A DNA stretch of 64,000 bases from Lepas anatifera (taxonomy: Eukaryota; Arthropoda; Thecostraca; Lepadidae): the NCBI GenBank assembly GCA_034440635.1, contig JAOTON010001946.1, positions 588,001 through 652,000 of the forward strand. Direction: 5' to 3'. A program made the translations under genes and the position numbers. The first letter of the stretch is position 1. Each line of letters starts with the position of its first letter. Below are positions 24,401-34,487 of this stretch, piece by piece. The notes under the pieces are model-generated. The model saw only the letters and a list, made by a program, of their open reading frames with translations, was not told the DNA's origin and did not search any database.

Positions 24401-27400
24401 CTCTCGCGGGCTCAACACGGCTTTCGTCCGCGGCGCTCCTGCGACTCCCTACTGTTGGGAACCGTTGACGACTGGACCAAATATTTGGAGGCCGGAAACC
24501 CCCTCGATAGCACCTATCTTGATTTTCGAAAAGCCTTCGATACAGTGCCGCACAACAGACTCCTCCAAAAACTCAAAGGCTACGGAGTCACAGGAAAACT
24601 GCTCAGATAGATTGAGAGCTTCCTCTCTGAGCGAGAGCAAAGGGTAGTGCTAAATGGAAGCGCATCAGGCTGGGCCCCCAGTGATAAGCGGTGTACCACA
24701 GGGCTCTGTGCTCGGTCCGATGTTGTTTTTAGTGTTCATAAATGACCAGCCAGACGTGATCCGGTTAGCGACAAAAATATTTGCAGATGACACAAAGATA
24801 TACGTCCCAATATCGCATCACAGTTCTGCAGATACTCTTCCAGTCAGACATCGACAAGGCCACCGAATGGGCCGACAAATGGCAGTTGCCGTTCAACGAA
24901 GATAAGTGCTCAGTCCTACATGTTGGCTCCTCTAATATCCACCATTTTTATCACATGAGAGGGGTAGCGCTACCGGGGTCCAGCCTTGAAAAAGACCTAA
25001 GGGTGTCTATCGATAGTGACCTCAAATTTCGGGAGCACGCTGCTGGGGTGGTCGCTAAGGGGAATCAACTGCTTGCAGTGATACGGAGGTCATTCCAGAA
25101 AATTGACAAGTCGTGCCTCCCATCCTTTACAAGACGCTTGTTCGACCCCACCTCGTGTATGCAAACATCACATGGGGACCTTTGAATCGTTCCGATCAAA
25201 AGAGTCTCGAACGGGTCCAGAGACGCGCAACACGAATGAACCGTCAAATACGTCATAGACCCTACGGTGAGCGCCCTGCAGAGCTGGACTTACCCTCGCT
25301 TTATTACAGGCAAAAGACAGGTGATACGCAAAAAAACTTTTCCTTAGTAGCTATTAATGCCAATCAACCTTTAGAAACATACTGAGGGATGTATGAGATC
25401 TAAGTTCTGAGAGTTCTTACCTAGTATTCTTACCTGGTTAGTTTCCTTTGACGCAGAGAAAGGAAGGTTGAGTAAGATCCAAGGAGGAAAAAGGAAACCA
25501 GACTTACAGACGCGCCAGTCCAACAGCGAGATAGAGCACAGGTACTTCAATTGAGTGACTGGAATTAGGCGTCTTCCTTGAGAACTTCCGAGTGCTTGGC
25601 ACTAACACCGCGAATATTCCAAAAGTATCAGTTGTAGGCAATTTGAAAAGGAAGCACATGAAATTACAATCGGTTTTCTGCCCTACGAAAAAGCATAAAG
25701 TCTATCGTGCATACATTTATCCAGAACAGCCTTAAAATTAGATAAATCAGGGGCACACACTGCTGCAGAAGGTAAAGAGTTCCTAGGTTGAACACAACGT
25801 ACCGAGAAAGAACGCTTCCTAACATCCGAGTTAGTGACTGGAACAGCTATTTTGTAGCGATGCCCCTTGGTGCGAGAATTTGGGCAGACTTCAAACAAGT
25901 CCCTAGGTGACATACAGGACCTACCATTAAACAACTCCCAACACTGGATCATGTCCGCGCGCAGAAGCCTACCTTGCACAGAATACAGCTTGAGTGTTTT
26001 TAACCGATCGGCGTAGCTCAGGGAAGTTAGACCTACGATCTGCTTAGTCCACCGCCTTTGTACAGTTTCTAGCATATGTAAGTGTAAGTCGCTGAGAATA
26101 TACGAAAAAGATAGAGTATAAAAGGAAAATCGTATTTGAGTCGGGCGTCGGATTTCCACAAGTTACTACAACACTTTGTCCTACACCATCATTCTTTCTC
26201 ACATTCCACCAGCCAATTCACTCCCCGTCCCCCAACATCCAATAACTTCATTTCACAGCAAAAATAGTATTTCCTCGTGCGCTAAATGTACGGCCACCGC
26301 ACCGCTGCTATTACACCCCACCCTGTCTTTTGAGACACCTCATATCACTGTTTTCTCTTCATGCCGCTCGCTGCGCTCCTTAGATTCGTCGCAGAGGGAA
26401 GCTTGGACCTCACCGGTGAACGCGGTTGCGTATTCTTTCGGATCGCCTCAGCTGCGTTGTCGCATCTCCGCCCGCAGCACTGTCCGTGGTCTCGATGATT
26501 GGCTCGGATGCTTGCAGCGAAACAAGAAGGGGACCATCGTCTTCTGCACTACCATTTCTCTCCTCTTCATCCGCGGTAGTTCGATGGCGCAGCTCGCGCA
26601 CATGTCGTGGTATTCCGTTCACCTCCACAGCTTGTTCAGAGATGCGGCCAGTGACAACTCCTCTGGCATACTGTGTGTGGCACCTCGCTCCGGGGGCCGC
26701 ACCCAGACAGTGTCACCCACCTCATAGGAACCGCGTCTGGGAGGCCGAGCGTCCGATCTGTGTGATCCTTGTGATCCTGCGGCATTTTTCTCCAATGGAT
26801 GTGCTCTCAGCCTGTACTTGTATAGTTGATTAGCTGGGGTTGATTCCTCGTTTTTGTTGTCCTGAGGAGCATTATTATAGAGAAAACTGCCTCTCCAAGA
26901 GAGCAGTTTTTTCTTGCAGCGATTGTCTTTATGGTGCGATGACTTCTCTCGACGATTCCATTTCCCGATGGAAGGTGGGCACACCGAAACCTCACTTGCA
27001 GGTCCCACTCAGCAGCAAATACTTCAAACCGGCGGCTCCGAAAGGCGGGGTCGTTATCGACCAAAAGTTCCTGTGGAGCGCCTCTCTCCAGAAAGATCTG
27101 ATGTAGCTGCTCAACAACGAAAGCAGTGGTTTTCAGCCTGAGCGGACGCCAAATCGCAAACCGGCTCGGCCCACAGTCAATGAGTGTCAAGAATGACCGA
27201 CCTCTGTATTGGGTGATATCTATCCCCAGACGCTGCCATATTCCCGCGACACTCAGCTGGCCCTGCTTCCATTTGACTGGCGCGGGATCTATTGACTGGC
27301 ATATCTGACAGCTCTGAACGACATGCCTTGCCAGACTCTTCGTCACTGAAGGGTCAGCGCGCTATTTCGGCAAAAAAGAATGGCCTCCCGTCTTTTGATG

Positions 27401-30400
27401 TAAAGCTCATCCCAGAGTACGATGGCGCTGGCGATGTGGTAGATTGGCTGGAGAAAGTGGAAATGGTATGTGAACTGCAGTCTCCTGCAGCAAACCAGCT
27501 CATCGTCATACCTTTGAGGTTGAAGGGGGCGCATCAGCGGTGTATCGGCAGCTCTCGGTCGAAATCAGGAAGGACATAAGCCAGTTGAAATCTGCGTTGC
27601 GACGCGCTTTCGCTGCTGATAGGTTTATCGCCTATGAAGATTTCATTCACCGTAAGCTTCAAGATAATGAATCCGTAGATGTGTACCTTGCTCATTTGAA
27701 GCACACATCATCTCTTTTGGTGGGCTCACAGAAGAAGGATTGGCATGCGCATTGGTCTCAGGCTTGCCAGATACGGTCAAACAGATTCTTCGAGCGGGGC
27801 TCGGATGGAAACGCTCTCACTCTCTGAACTTGTAGACAGAGCCAGAGCCATTTTGCGTGAGGAAGGTGCCACGACCGTTGTGTCGGCAGCGTTAAGACAC
27901 ACTGGACTCACGAAGTGCGTTTCGTGCAAAAACGCCCGTCAGAAAACGGAGCAGCCGCTTAACAGAGGTGTTGGCGGTATACCATTTTCCAGGCATCCGA
28001 ATAAGGAAGGGCAAACAATTCGCTGCTACTGCTGCAGTGGATGGGGTCACATCGCTGCACAGTGTCCCAGCAAGCGAGACTCGGGAAACGAGAGCCGAGA
28101 AGAGGGACATGCGCCGGCCTCTTCTCGGGACTAAGGTGGAATGGCGCTGCCTGTGAGGCGGTTAGAGGTACAGGGGTTTGAATCAGAAGTCTTGATAGAC
28201 ACAGGATGCACACGAAGTCTAGTTCACACTTCTTTGTGCACGGAGGGAAAAGCTGTGCTATAAACATGGTGACAGTCAGTGGCCAGTATATGGACTGCGT
28301 AGGAACGGCAAGGGTGCAGCTGTCCATTCCCAGGGGTCAATCAGTGGTTTTGAACGCCGTTGTAGTAAGGGAGAAACCTTTGGGGTTTTCAATGATTCTG
28401 GGTATGGATGGCCTGCAGGCTTTTGGAGGAGTCACGGTGCGCTCGCCCACCGATGTTTGCTTCTTCGCCGAAATAGCTTGTAAGTCGCTGAGAATATACG
28501 AAAAAGATAGAGTATAAAAGGAAAATCGTATTTGAGTCGGGCGTCGGATTTCCACAAGTTACTACAACACTTTGTCCTACACCATCATTCTTTCTCACAT
28601 TCCACCAGCCAATTCACTCCCCGTCCCCAACATCCAATAACTTCATTTCACAGCAAAAATAGTATTTCCTCGTGCGCTAAATGTACGGCCACCGCACCGC
28701 TGCTATTACAGTAAGTCTTCAATATACCCAGTGAACCAGACACATGAACAATACTCAAGGATTGGACGAATGTGGGTAGTCAAAAGAAAAAGCATGAACT
28801 CAGGGGAGCGGTTCACTGTGGACTTAGGAAAGCTTTGCACAAGGCCATTGGCCTTTAAAGAAATGGTTCTCATATGGGCATGGAATTTCATCTTGGTATC
28901 GACAAGCACCGCCAGGTCCTGGTGAGACTCAACAGGAGGAATCGGATGTCCATTGACTCGGTAAGTTGGGACCGTGAGGTCACGGCCAGGCCGGGAGAAG
29001 CGCAACACGACACATTTACTGGCATTCATATTTAATGCCCAAGAAGATGCTGTATTGTGCAGGTTGTCGATGTCTGTCTGGACGGCCAGCGTGGAAAATA
29101 GTGGGAGGCTATGCTGGGGTCCCCGGGAGCTGTGCTGGACAAATGCATACATCTTTAAATCATCTGCAAAAATTTTGTAATTGGACGACAGTTGAGAGGC
29201 TACACTATTGACGTATATTAAGAAAAGCAGGGGGCCCAGAACAGATCCCTGGGGCACCCCACTCAGGACCTCACTCTGTTCACTGGAGGAGCCCTGTATA
29301 CTCACCCTCATTTTTCTACCAATAAGAAATGAGGCTAGCCATTTCAAGAGGTTACCTCCAATTCCAATACTCCGCAATTTTGTGATGAGGAGCTCGTGAC
29401 AAACAACGTCGAAGACCTTGCTAAAGTCAAAGAGAATGACGTCACATATCCCTCCCTCATCCATGAACTTTGAAACACAATCATAAACCAGCAATAGCTG
29501 GTCCATAGTAGACCTTCCACTTCGGAAGCCAAATTGATGGGGAGTTTTTAGTGCGTTGCTCTCCAGGTACGAAGTCAAGTGGGACCTAATAATGCGCTCC
29601 AAAGTTTTACAACATACTGATGTTAGACTAATAGGGCGATAATTTAAAGGGTCATAACGCACCCCCTTTTTAAAGATAGGAATAACTAGGGATGACTTCT
29701 ACAATTCCGGAACTTGACCATCGAGTAAAGACTGGTTGAATATTACATTGAGGGGATAAGCAAGTTCTGCAGCACATTGTTTAAGGAGCAAGGGATGAAG
29801 ATTATCGGGACCCATGGCAGAATTCCCATCAAGACCATGGAGAACCTCAAGTACAGCATTTTCAGTGATGTCTAGTTCGACTAGCAATCCCTGAAACGTC
29901 TGGTGGGCTATCGGGTTAGGTGGGGGAGACCTAATGAACACAGATGAGAAAGATTGAGCGAATGCTTCAGCCATGGGGCCTGGTTTATCGCTAAGGCAGC
30001 CAGTCTCAAGCCTAATGGGACCGATCAAGGGGCGACTAGATTTTTTGTTCCTAATGTAGGAGTGGAGTAGCTTTGGCGATTTGTTTGAACGTAAAATGAG
30101 ACCCCGCTCGTACTCAGACTGAGAACGAACCGCATATGTCCTAAACTCTCTGTTGGCTTCAGCAAAGGCTAGGTAGGCAACTTTTGCCTGATACGAGCGC
30201 CTCCCGAGATTCTGACGAATAGTTTTGTAGTTTTGCCAAGCATTTTGGCGGCGATGAATCAGACTTGTGGGGGTCTGATTGACCAAGGAGGCTTAGAATC
30301 TCCTGGGGCCCTGAAGGGGATGTGCTCTGCCACAATCTTTGTGATGATGGTTGAGTGAGTGAGAAAACATCTGGTCAGCATCTCGCTCAGCTAATTCAAA

Positions 30401-33377
30401 ATGCCAGTCAATTTCAGACAGCTTCCCCTGATGGCATCGTACCTTCCCCTCTGCCAATTTCTTTGACTGACATCTTTATTTGGTGGGTTGTCAATGGAGT
30501 GCATGAAGATATAATCAAATACTGTGGGACAATGGTCGCAGCCAGGAATGGGTGCAATCACTTGGATGGTACCTATGCGATCTCCTTCCGATGTAAAAAC
30601 AAGGTCGAGAATATTACCTGATCTCGGAAAGGTAGGTTCAGTGACCCACTGCCTAGTGATGTGAATGTGTCCAGGAAGGTTTTTCCATTGGAGAGCAAGT
30701 AGCTGACTGGTCATCTTTAGTCCAGTCCAAGTTTGGAAGATTTAAGTCACCTACAATCAAAACCTCTTTTCCAGTACAAAAACTACTAAGAAAGGACATG
30801 AGCCATTCATTGTCCACAGGCGTGTTAGACGGAGGTCGATATATGACGACCACAAACAAATGAGCAGAAGATGAACAGAATGTTAGGACATTGGGAAGGG
30901 GTGAGTCCACATTTTCAGTCATCAATCTCTTGTGGGGGTAAACATAAACTCCATGTTTGTGAATAGACCCACAGACATCATTTCGTATGAGACGGAAATT
31001 TGGGATTTCTACAAAAGAATCCTTGATCTGATTAATCAGGTGAGTTTCTGTGACACATACAATGTCAATGTTCAAAGAGCTAACACTATCGCTAAGCACT
31101 TTCAGCTTGGAGCAAAGACCATTAATGTTTAAGTTGGCTACGCTTATGGATGTAGTCAGGTCAGTACTGGTTGCTAGTTTCCCAGGGTACCAGGAGCGAC
31201 ACCCCGGGTAGTTTGCACGGGTACACTAGCTAGCACTCTATCCACTGAGTCTGCAGCAGTGTCACCAGCTGGGGCAGGCAACACGGCAGCAGCACTCCTC
31301 GGACCTTGAGGGTCTTGGGTCCTTCGTGTTTGCCTACGATTGTAGAGTTCTGTCCTTTGGGCATAAGTGAGGTCTCTATTGGTGAAAGTTCAATTGAGTC
31401 CTATGTAGAATTTTCCAAGGGACGCCTCATATAGCTTGCTGAGCTGATGTTGGATGTAAGTTGTCGACCCCTTAACTTCTCAACCCGTCTACATGGTAAC
31501 ACACGTGAAAGCACCTCTGCGTGGTTTGGTTTAAGTATACACACGTGTGCGCATGTGTGCGTGATTTCTGAATATATTTCTGCATATGTGGTTGTTTGAG
31601 AATGTATGTTTCTGGTGCATGCGTACGTACGTGTGTGATGCGGGATACCCCCTATGTCACGGTGATTTGTCCTGCGTTTTTCAGGCATAGCGCAGGCATG
31701 TGGACCACACATGTGTGTGTTCCATCCTACCTCTTTGGAACTTTTTTCTATTTTATGTAACCTGTCCCATGTTTTTGTCTTGTCTTCCTTTAGATATTGC
31801 CTAAAGACTGTGCACTCTGCAATTCATTATGCTCTCAACCTTGATATCGTGTCCATGGGTGTAATATATGTAGCTAGGAGCGGATACAAGGCAACTGTCC
31901 TTACCAGTTCCTGGACACCTGTAAATTTCGTTCAAAACTGATCATTCACCCTTTTCCATAAGCGCAGCTTCTTGCTTTCTATCCCTTTTTTATCGACTGT
32001 CTGCCGTTCGCCCATCTGTTGGAAGTATGAAGTACAAAAATTCAAAAGAAAAGAAAAGAAAAAATATTATCCGCGTATACCAAATACTAAACGGTTTGGT
32101 AGATCTCGAGCCATCAATCCTCTTCGAACGCGATCGCAACACACACACGAGGGGCCATTCCATCTATCTATTGAAACCAGCGGCGGTGTCTCGTGCACGC
32201 AGGAACGCTTTTGGAGTCCGGGTAATAAACGACTGGAATAGTCTTCCAACAGACGTCGTCTGTTCGCCCTCCATCAGCGCCTTCAAAGCAAGGCTCGACA
32301 ATCACTGGCTCGAACACAAGCACACCACTCCCGACACTGACTGAGAACCCACTGTCTACACACAACCGAACTCGTTGAGACCGGCGTCTACAGGCTTTTA
32401 GTAGCCTACTATACCGACGACCATCAGGTATCAGGTATCAGGTATCAACTGCAAGCTGTCTAAAAGGGGCCTTTACATATTACAAGCTCCTTTGCGTAGT
32501 ATTGCATTGCGGAATTCTATATTCTATCTGCACTAATAACAGAGAAAGAAAAAGAACTTCCACTATGCTGCAGCAGCCATTCCGAATTTATGAGGCGCGT
32601 AAATATGCACTCCACCTTGTTTCGTACTTAATAATTTTTTTATAAATTTTGTTCAAGTTGTTCCCAGTACGGCTGCTGGAGTCGGAGTCTCACTGAAGTC
32701 ATCAAGGGACTTGTCACGGAGACCCCGACCCCACCACCCGAATGAGAAACTCCCTCAGTGGAGGGTTAATTTAGAAGCCAAAGCTTAACGTCCCACAAAG
32801 CACAGGGACGGCCGCCCCGCTCAGGTCACCCTCTCGCCAGTCAGTTGCCAGCCGACCTGTACGTCGGGTAAACGATTGAGCGCCATAGCATCTCAGGGGA
32901 ACCGATCCCAAGCCTGGACATGCACTGCCACTGCATGCTTCTGAGCAGAGGGCCGGAGCCCAACGCTCTACCAACTGAGCTACCGGGGCGGCTTAATTAC
33001 AAAAGAACCAGCCATGATATCACAATGCGTCTTCAATGAAAAGAAACTAAGAAATATAAACAAGCAAAAGCATGAACCGAGCTCGAACTCATTTGAACTC
33101 ATGCGAACTCATTATCACCATCATCACATTCAAACTCATTAAACCGAGTTCGAAGTTCGTTTGCAGTATTTCACAGTTGAACTGTATTGTATGGGCCATA
33201 TTTACCTGCTGAAGACAGGGGATGCAGCTTTCATCAGACTCACCCTGGATCATAAAGTCCTTGATTATCCGATGAAACTTGCAGCCATTGTAGTAGCCCC
33301 TTCTGCTCAGTTCTGCAAAGTTTCTGCAGGTGTTGGGTGCATGCTTCCAATAAAGCTCCATCACAATATCGCCCATG
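18347..33377 (-). CDS. PPIL1: PPIL1, peptidyl-prolyl cis-trans isomerase-like 1 (spliceosomal cyclophilin), lacking its first exon
   Basis: Minus-strand gene with exons 33377-33244, 20511-20314 and 18453-18347; the phases join exactly (the first begins mid-codon). The product is a single cyclophilin domain: [72 protein letters not shown], ending in [10 protein letters not shown] and a TGA at 18349-18347. The catalytic Arg and Phe (FHRIIKDF), Gln (MIQG), QFF, Trp (QWLD) and His (DKH) are all present, so an active isomerase is expected. PPIL1 works in the Prp19-associated part of the spliceosome. The ~20 residues normally before MGDIV are missing; their exon must lie above 33377. The 12.7-kb intron holds LINEs, an LTR element, SINEs and a family W element. 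Confidence 0.93.
18509..20056. mobile_element. TTAA-flanked element with interleaved inverted repeats, filling the last PPIL1 intron
   Basis: Ends TTAAAGGGAGATACGCG occur at 18509 (plus) and inverted at 19541 and 20056. Segment A (18509 to ~18765) is the inverted counterpart of ~19270-19541. Segment B (~18770-19265) is the inverted counterpart of ~19545-20045. The order is therefore A, B, A', B'. It occupies most of the intron between exons 18453 and 20511. No open frame of note. Confidence 0.72.
20314..20511 (-). CDS. PPIL1: PPIL1 central exon
   Basis: Acceptor CCGCAG precedes 20511 and donor GTGAGT follows 20314. Encodes [16 protein letters not shown], a variable [13 protein letters not shown] segment, [18 protein letters not shown] and [13 protein letters not shown]. 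Confidence 0.93.
20760..21440. other. PPIL1 intron, nothing recognised
   Basis: Intronic sequence with a short TTTA run near 21010 and no coding similarity. The stretch 20605-20670 holds three CCCCCCAGTG-type repeats. Confidence 0.5.
21442..21801 (-). mobile_element. tRNA-derived SINE, copy 1
   Basis: On the minus strand the head reads GCCCCGGTAGCTCAGTTGG with AGAGCGTTGG next to it, a clear RNA polymerase III A box. A B-box-like GATCGGTTCCCC follows ~90 bp later. The tRNA-like part is extended by a GCATGCAGTGGCAGTGCATG palindrome, followed by a body ending in an A-rich tail near 21442. About 90% alike by eye to 32634-32992. Confidence 0.85.
22403..23408. mobile_element. Family W element, copy 2, with AGGTCA half-sites
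   Basis: Degraded ends (ACCTGCGCCCCACCGGGGG at left; TTAA at 23405-23408 beside a complement of CCTTCGTCTGATCGGGGG). Contains the ordered tetrad TGACCT-N4-TGACCT-N1-AGGTCA-N4-AGGTCA at 22753-22785 and other single half-sites. Lies in the long PPIL1 intron. Confidence 0.6.
23830..25390 (+). mobile_element. Non-LTR retrotransposon (LINE 1), 5'-truncated and mutated
   Basis: Reverse-transcriptase similarity in three frames: [63 protein letters not shown] (first catalytic Asp), [26 protein letters not shown] (catalytic FADD) and the thumb/C-terminal part to DLPSLYYR. Frameshifts and an in-frame stop at 24609 make it a dead copy. No endonuclease domain remains. It lies in the PPIL1 intron, antisense to that gene. 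Confidence 0.88.
26083..26315 (-). repeat. LTR (3' LTR by integrase orientation)
   Basis: Begins TGTAAGTC and ends TATTACA (TG...CA on either strand). It differs from the other LTR only by one C in a C run. On the minus strand it is directly preceded by AAAAGACAGGGTGGGG, a plausible polypurine tract for plus-strand priming. Confidence 0.93.
26400..27360 (-). pseudogene. Integrase of the LTR element (3' end of pol)
   Basis: CxxC of the zinc-binding part ([10 protein letters not shown]), core residues Asp ([10 protein letters not shown]), Asp ([14 protein letters not shown]) and Glu ([13 protein letters not shown]), then a C-terminal [12 protein letters not shown] segment and the terminal RRSERIRNR typical of Ty3-type pol ends. 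At least two frame changes occur between the core and the C-terminus, and a stop lies just upstream of the first conserved residues. Confidence 0.85.
27372..28478 (+). pseudogene. Gag and protease of the LTR element, inverted
   Basis: Plus-strand gag-like frames ([39 protein letters not shown]) with frameshifts near 27530 and 27780. A CCHC zinc knuckle ([14 protein letters not shown], ~28023-28064) follows, then a stop, and an aspartic protease core with DTG ([12 protein letters not shown], ~28188-28225). The opposite orientation to integrase within one pair of LTRs is abnormal. Confidence 0.82.
28479..28710 (-). repeat. LTR (5' LTR by integrase orientation)
   Basis: 232 bp, the same as 26083-26315 except for one missing C. 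Followed by the GTAAG target duplication. No convincing tRNA primer-binding site (TGG...) is adjacent. Confidence 0.93.
31150..31960. other. PPIL1 intron upstream of LINE 2, nothing recognised
   Basis: May be LINE 2 5' region near 31150. A purine-pyrimidine alternating TG/CA-rich stretch occupies 31535-31720. No gene seen. Confidence 0.5.
31990..32440 (+). mobile_element. 3' end fragment of a LINE
   Basis: Encodes a typical LINE polyprotein tail: [57 protein letters not shown]. It ends in short GTATCAG repeats near 32425, as non-LTR 3' ends often do. Only the last ~100 codons are present. Confidence 0.78.
32634..32992 (-). mobile_element. tRNA-derived SINE, copy 2
   Basis: Same structure and orientation as 21442-21801: polymerase III A box near 32975 on the minus strand, B-box-like GATCGGTTCCCC, the extended GCATGC palindrome, and an A-rich 3' end near 32634. 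In the PPIL1 intron, same strand as the gene, 250 bp from an exon. Confidence 0.85.
33244..33377 (-). CDS. PPIL1: PPIL1 exon with the active-site FHR/FMIQG segment
   Basis: Acceptor TTTGCAG precedes 33377 and donor GTGAGT follows 33244. Begins with the last base of a codon (C) and ends with the first base of a Gly codon. Encodes [17 protein letters not shown] through [11 protein letters not shown]. The intron position just before MG is the one expected for PPIL1. Confidence 0.93.
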
Positions 33378-33721
33378 CTGCAAAGAAATCACACAAAACA
33401 GTATCACTTTGAAGTTCATTCAACTCATGTCATGTAAGTCAACGCAAAATGCGGTCTGATTAGCACCGAATTGCCATTCCATTTTGCTCTGGACGCATTG
33501 TATACCTCTCACACAGTGAAACAAAGTGGCACCTGTCATCAAAATAAAGCCAGTCGTATCCAGTTTCAAGATATATGTGAGTGCCTAGAAACACAAAAAG
33601 GGCCGCAAGACAAGATTTAGAACAGAATTAATTGTTCCATTCAATGCTACAATCCGTAAATCACCCATCGAACACCTGGAGCCAAGATGACAATTTAAAC
33701 ATGTCAGTGTCTGTTTAAGAG

Positions 33722-34262
33722 ACATATTTCCCAGAAACCGGAGAAAGGAGAGGAGAAAGGAGAGGGGGGAGAGAGGAAGAGATGGGAGGAGAGAGGATGA
33801 GAGAGGGGAGGAGAGAGGAGGAGAGAGGGGAGGAGAGAGGAGGAGAGAGGAGGAGAGGGCAAGAGACAGGGGAAGAGAGGAGATAGGGAAGAGAGAGGCG
33901 AAGAGAGGGGAAGGAAGAGGGGGAGGAGAGAGGAGAGATAGGAGAGAAAGAGGAGGAGAGAGGAGGAGGGAAAGAGAGGAGAGAAGAGGAGAGAAGAGGA
34001 GAGAGGGATGGAGGAGGAGAGAGGGAGATAGGGAGGGAGTAATAACAGGAGAGAGGGAGAGATAAAGGGGGAGAGGGATAGATAAAGGGAGAAATAAAAG
34101 GAGAGTGGGAGATGGAGGGAGAAGACAGAGGAAGAGAGGGGAGAGATGGAGGGAGAGAGGGGGAGAGACAGAGGGAGAGAGGGAGAGATCAAGGGAGACA
34201 GAGGGAGAGAGGTAGAGATAAAGTGAGACAGGGAGAGATAAAGAGAGAGAGGGAGAGAGGGG
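33722..34262 (+). repeat. Homopurine tract, GAGAGG-rich
   Basis: About 540 bp almost exclusively A and G on the plus strand, in irregular GAGAGGAGAG and AGGGAGAGA units. It lies 350 bp upstream (in gene sense) of a PPIL1 exon. Frames through it are low-complexity and not genes. Confidence 0.95.
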
Positions 34263-34487
34263 TTTTGTGAGAAATATTATTTTAAAAACAGCTTTGTGAT
34301 TATAATTTTCTTTCCCACTGGTAATTTGCATGATCTTTTTCTAATGCTGTCTCTTTTGTTGGGATTTTCTGATGGAATGAATTGATACAGTTTTAACACA
34401 TTTATTGTAGACTCCAATGTTGAATATTGTTTAAACATTATTCAAAGATGAGGGAGTTCTTGATTCAAAGAACTCCCTAAATATTTT

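Larger units (their letters stand above)
26083..28710 (-). mobile_element. LTR retrotransposon (Ty3/gypsy-like), internally deleted and rearranged
   Basis: A 2.63-kb element with 233- and 232-bp LTRs and an exact 5-bp TSD GTAAG (26078-26082, 28711-28715). Integrase is on the minus strand (27346 to ~26400) and ends beside a purine tract that abuts the 26083-26315 LTR, so the minus strand is taken as the sense. Gag and protease (27372-28466) read on the plus strand and are therefore inverted. Reverse transcriptase and RNase H are absent. The element interrupts LINE 2 within the PPIL1 intron. Confidence 0.92.
25680..31130 (-). mobile_element. Non-LTR retrotransposon (LINE 2), split by an LTR retrotransposon
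   Basis: Minus strand. APE endonuclease part at ~31099-30650 ([30 protein letters not shown]), a linker domain at ~30286-29699 and reverse transcriptase at ~29662-28711 ([66 protein letters not shown]). The C-terminal part resumes at 26077 ([18 protein letters not shown]) and ends near 25683. Removing 26083-28715 restores the frame across the break. Several frame breaks remain in the 5' half. Jockey/CR1-type organisation. Confidence 0.9.

Noticed and set aside
33533..33584. Candidate PPIL1 mini-exon encoding THIYLETG
   Set aside because: Phase-compatible and partly similar to NVYLETS, with a good acceptor, but it would add ~10 residues not found in the family before MGDIV and its donor (GTGCCA) is weak.
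33585..34331. 248-codon minus-strand frame
   Set aside because: Low-complexity translation of the second homopurine tract.
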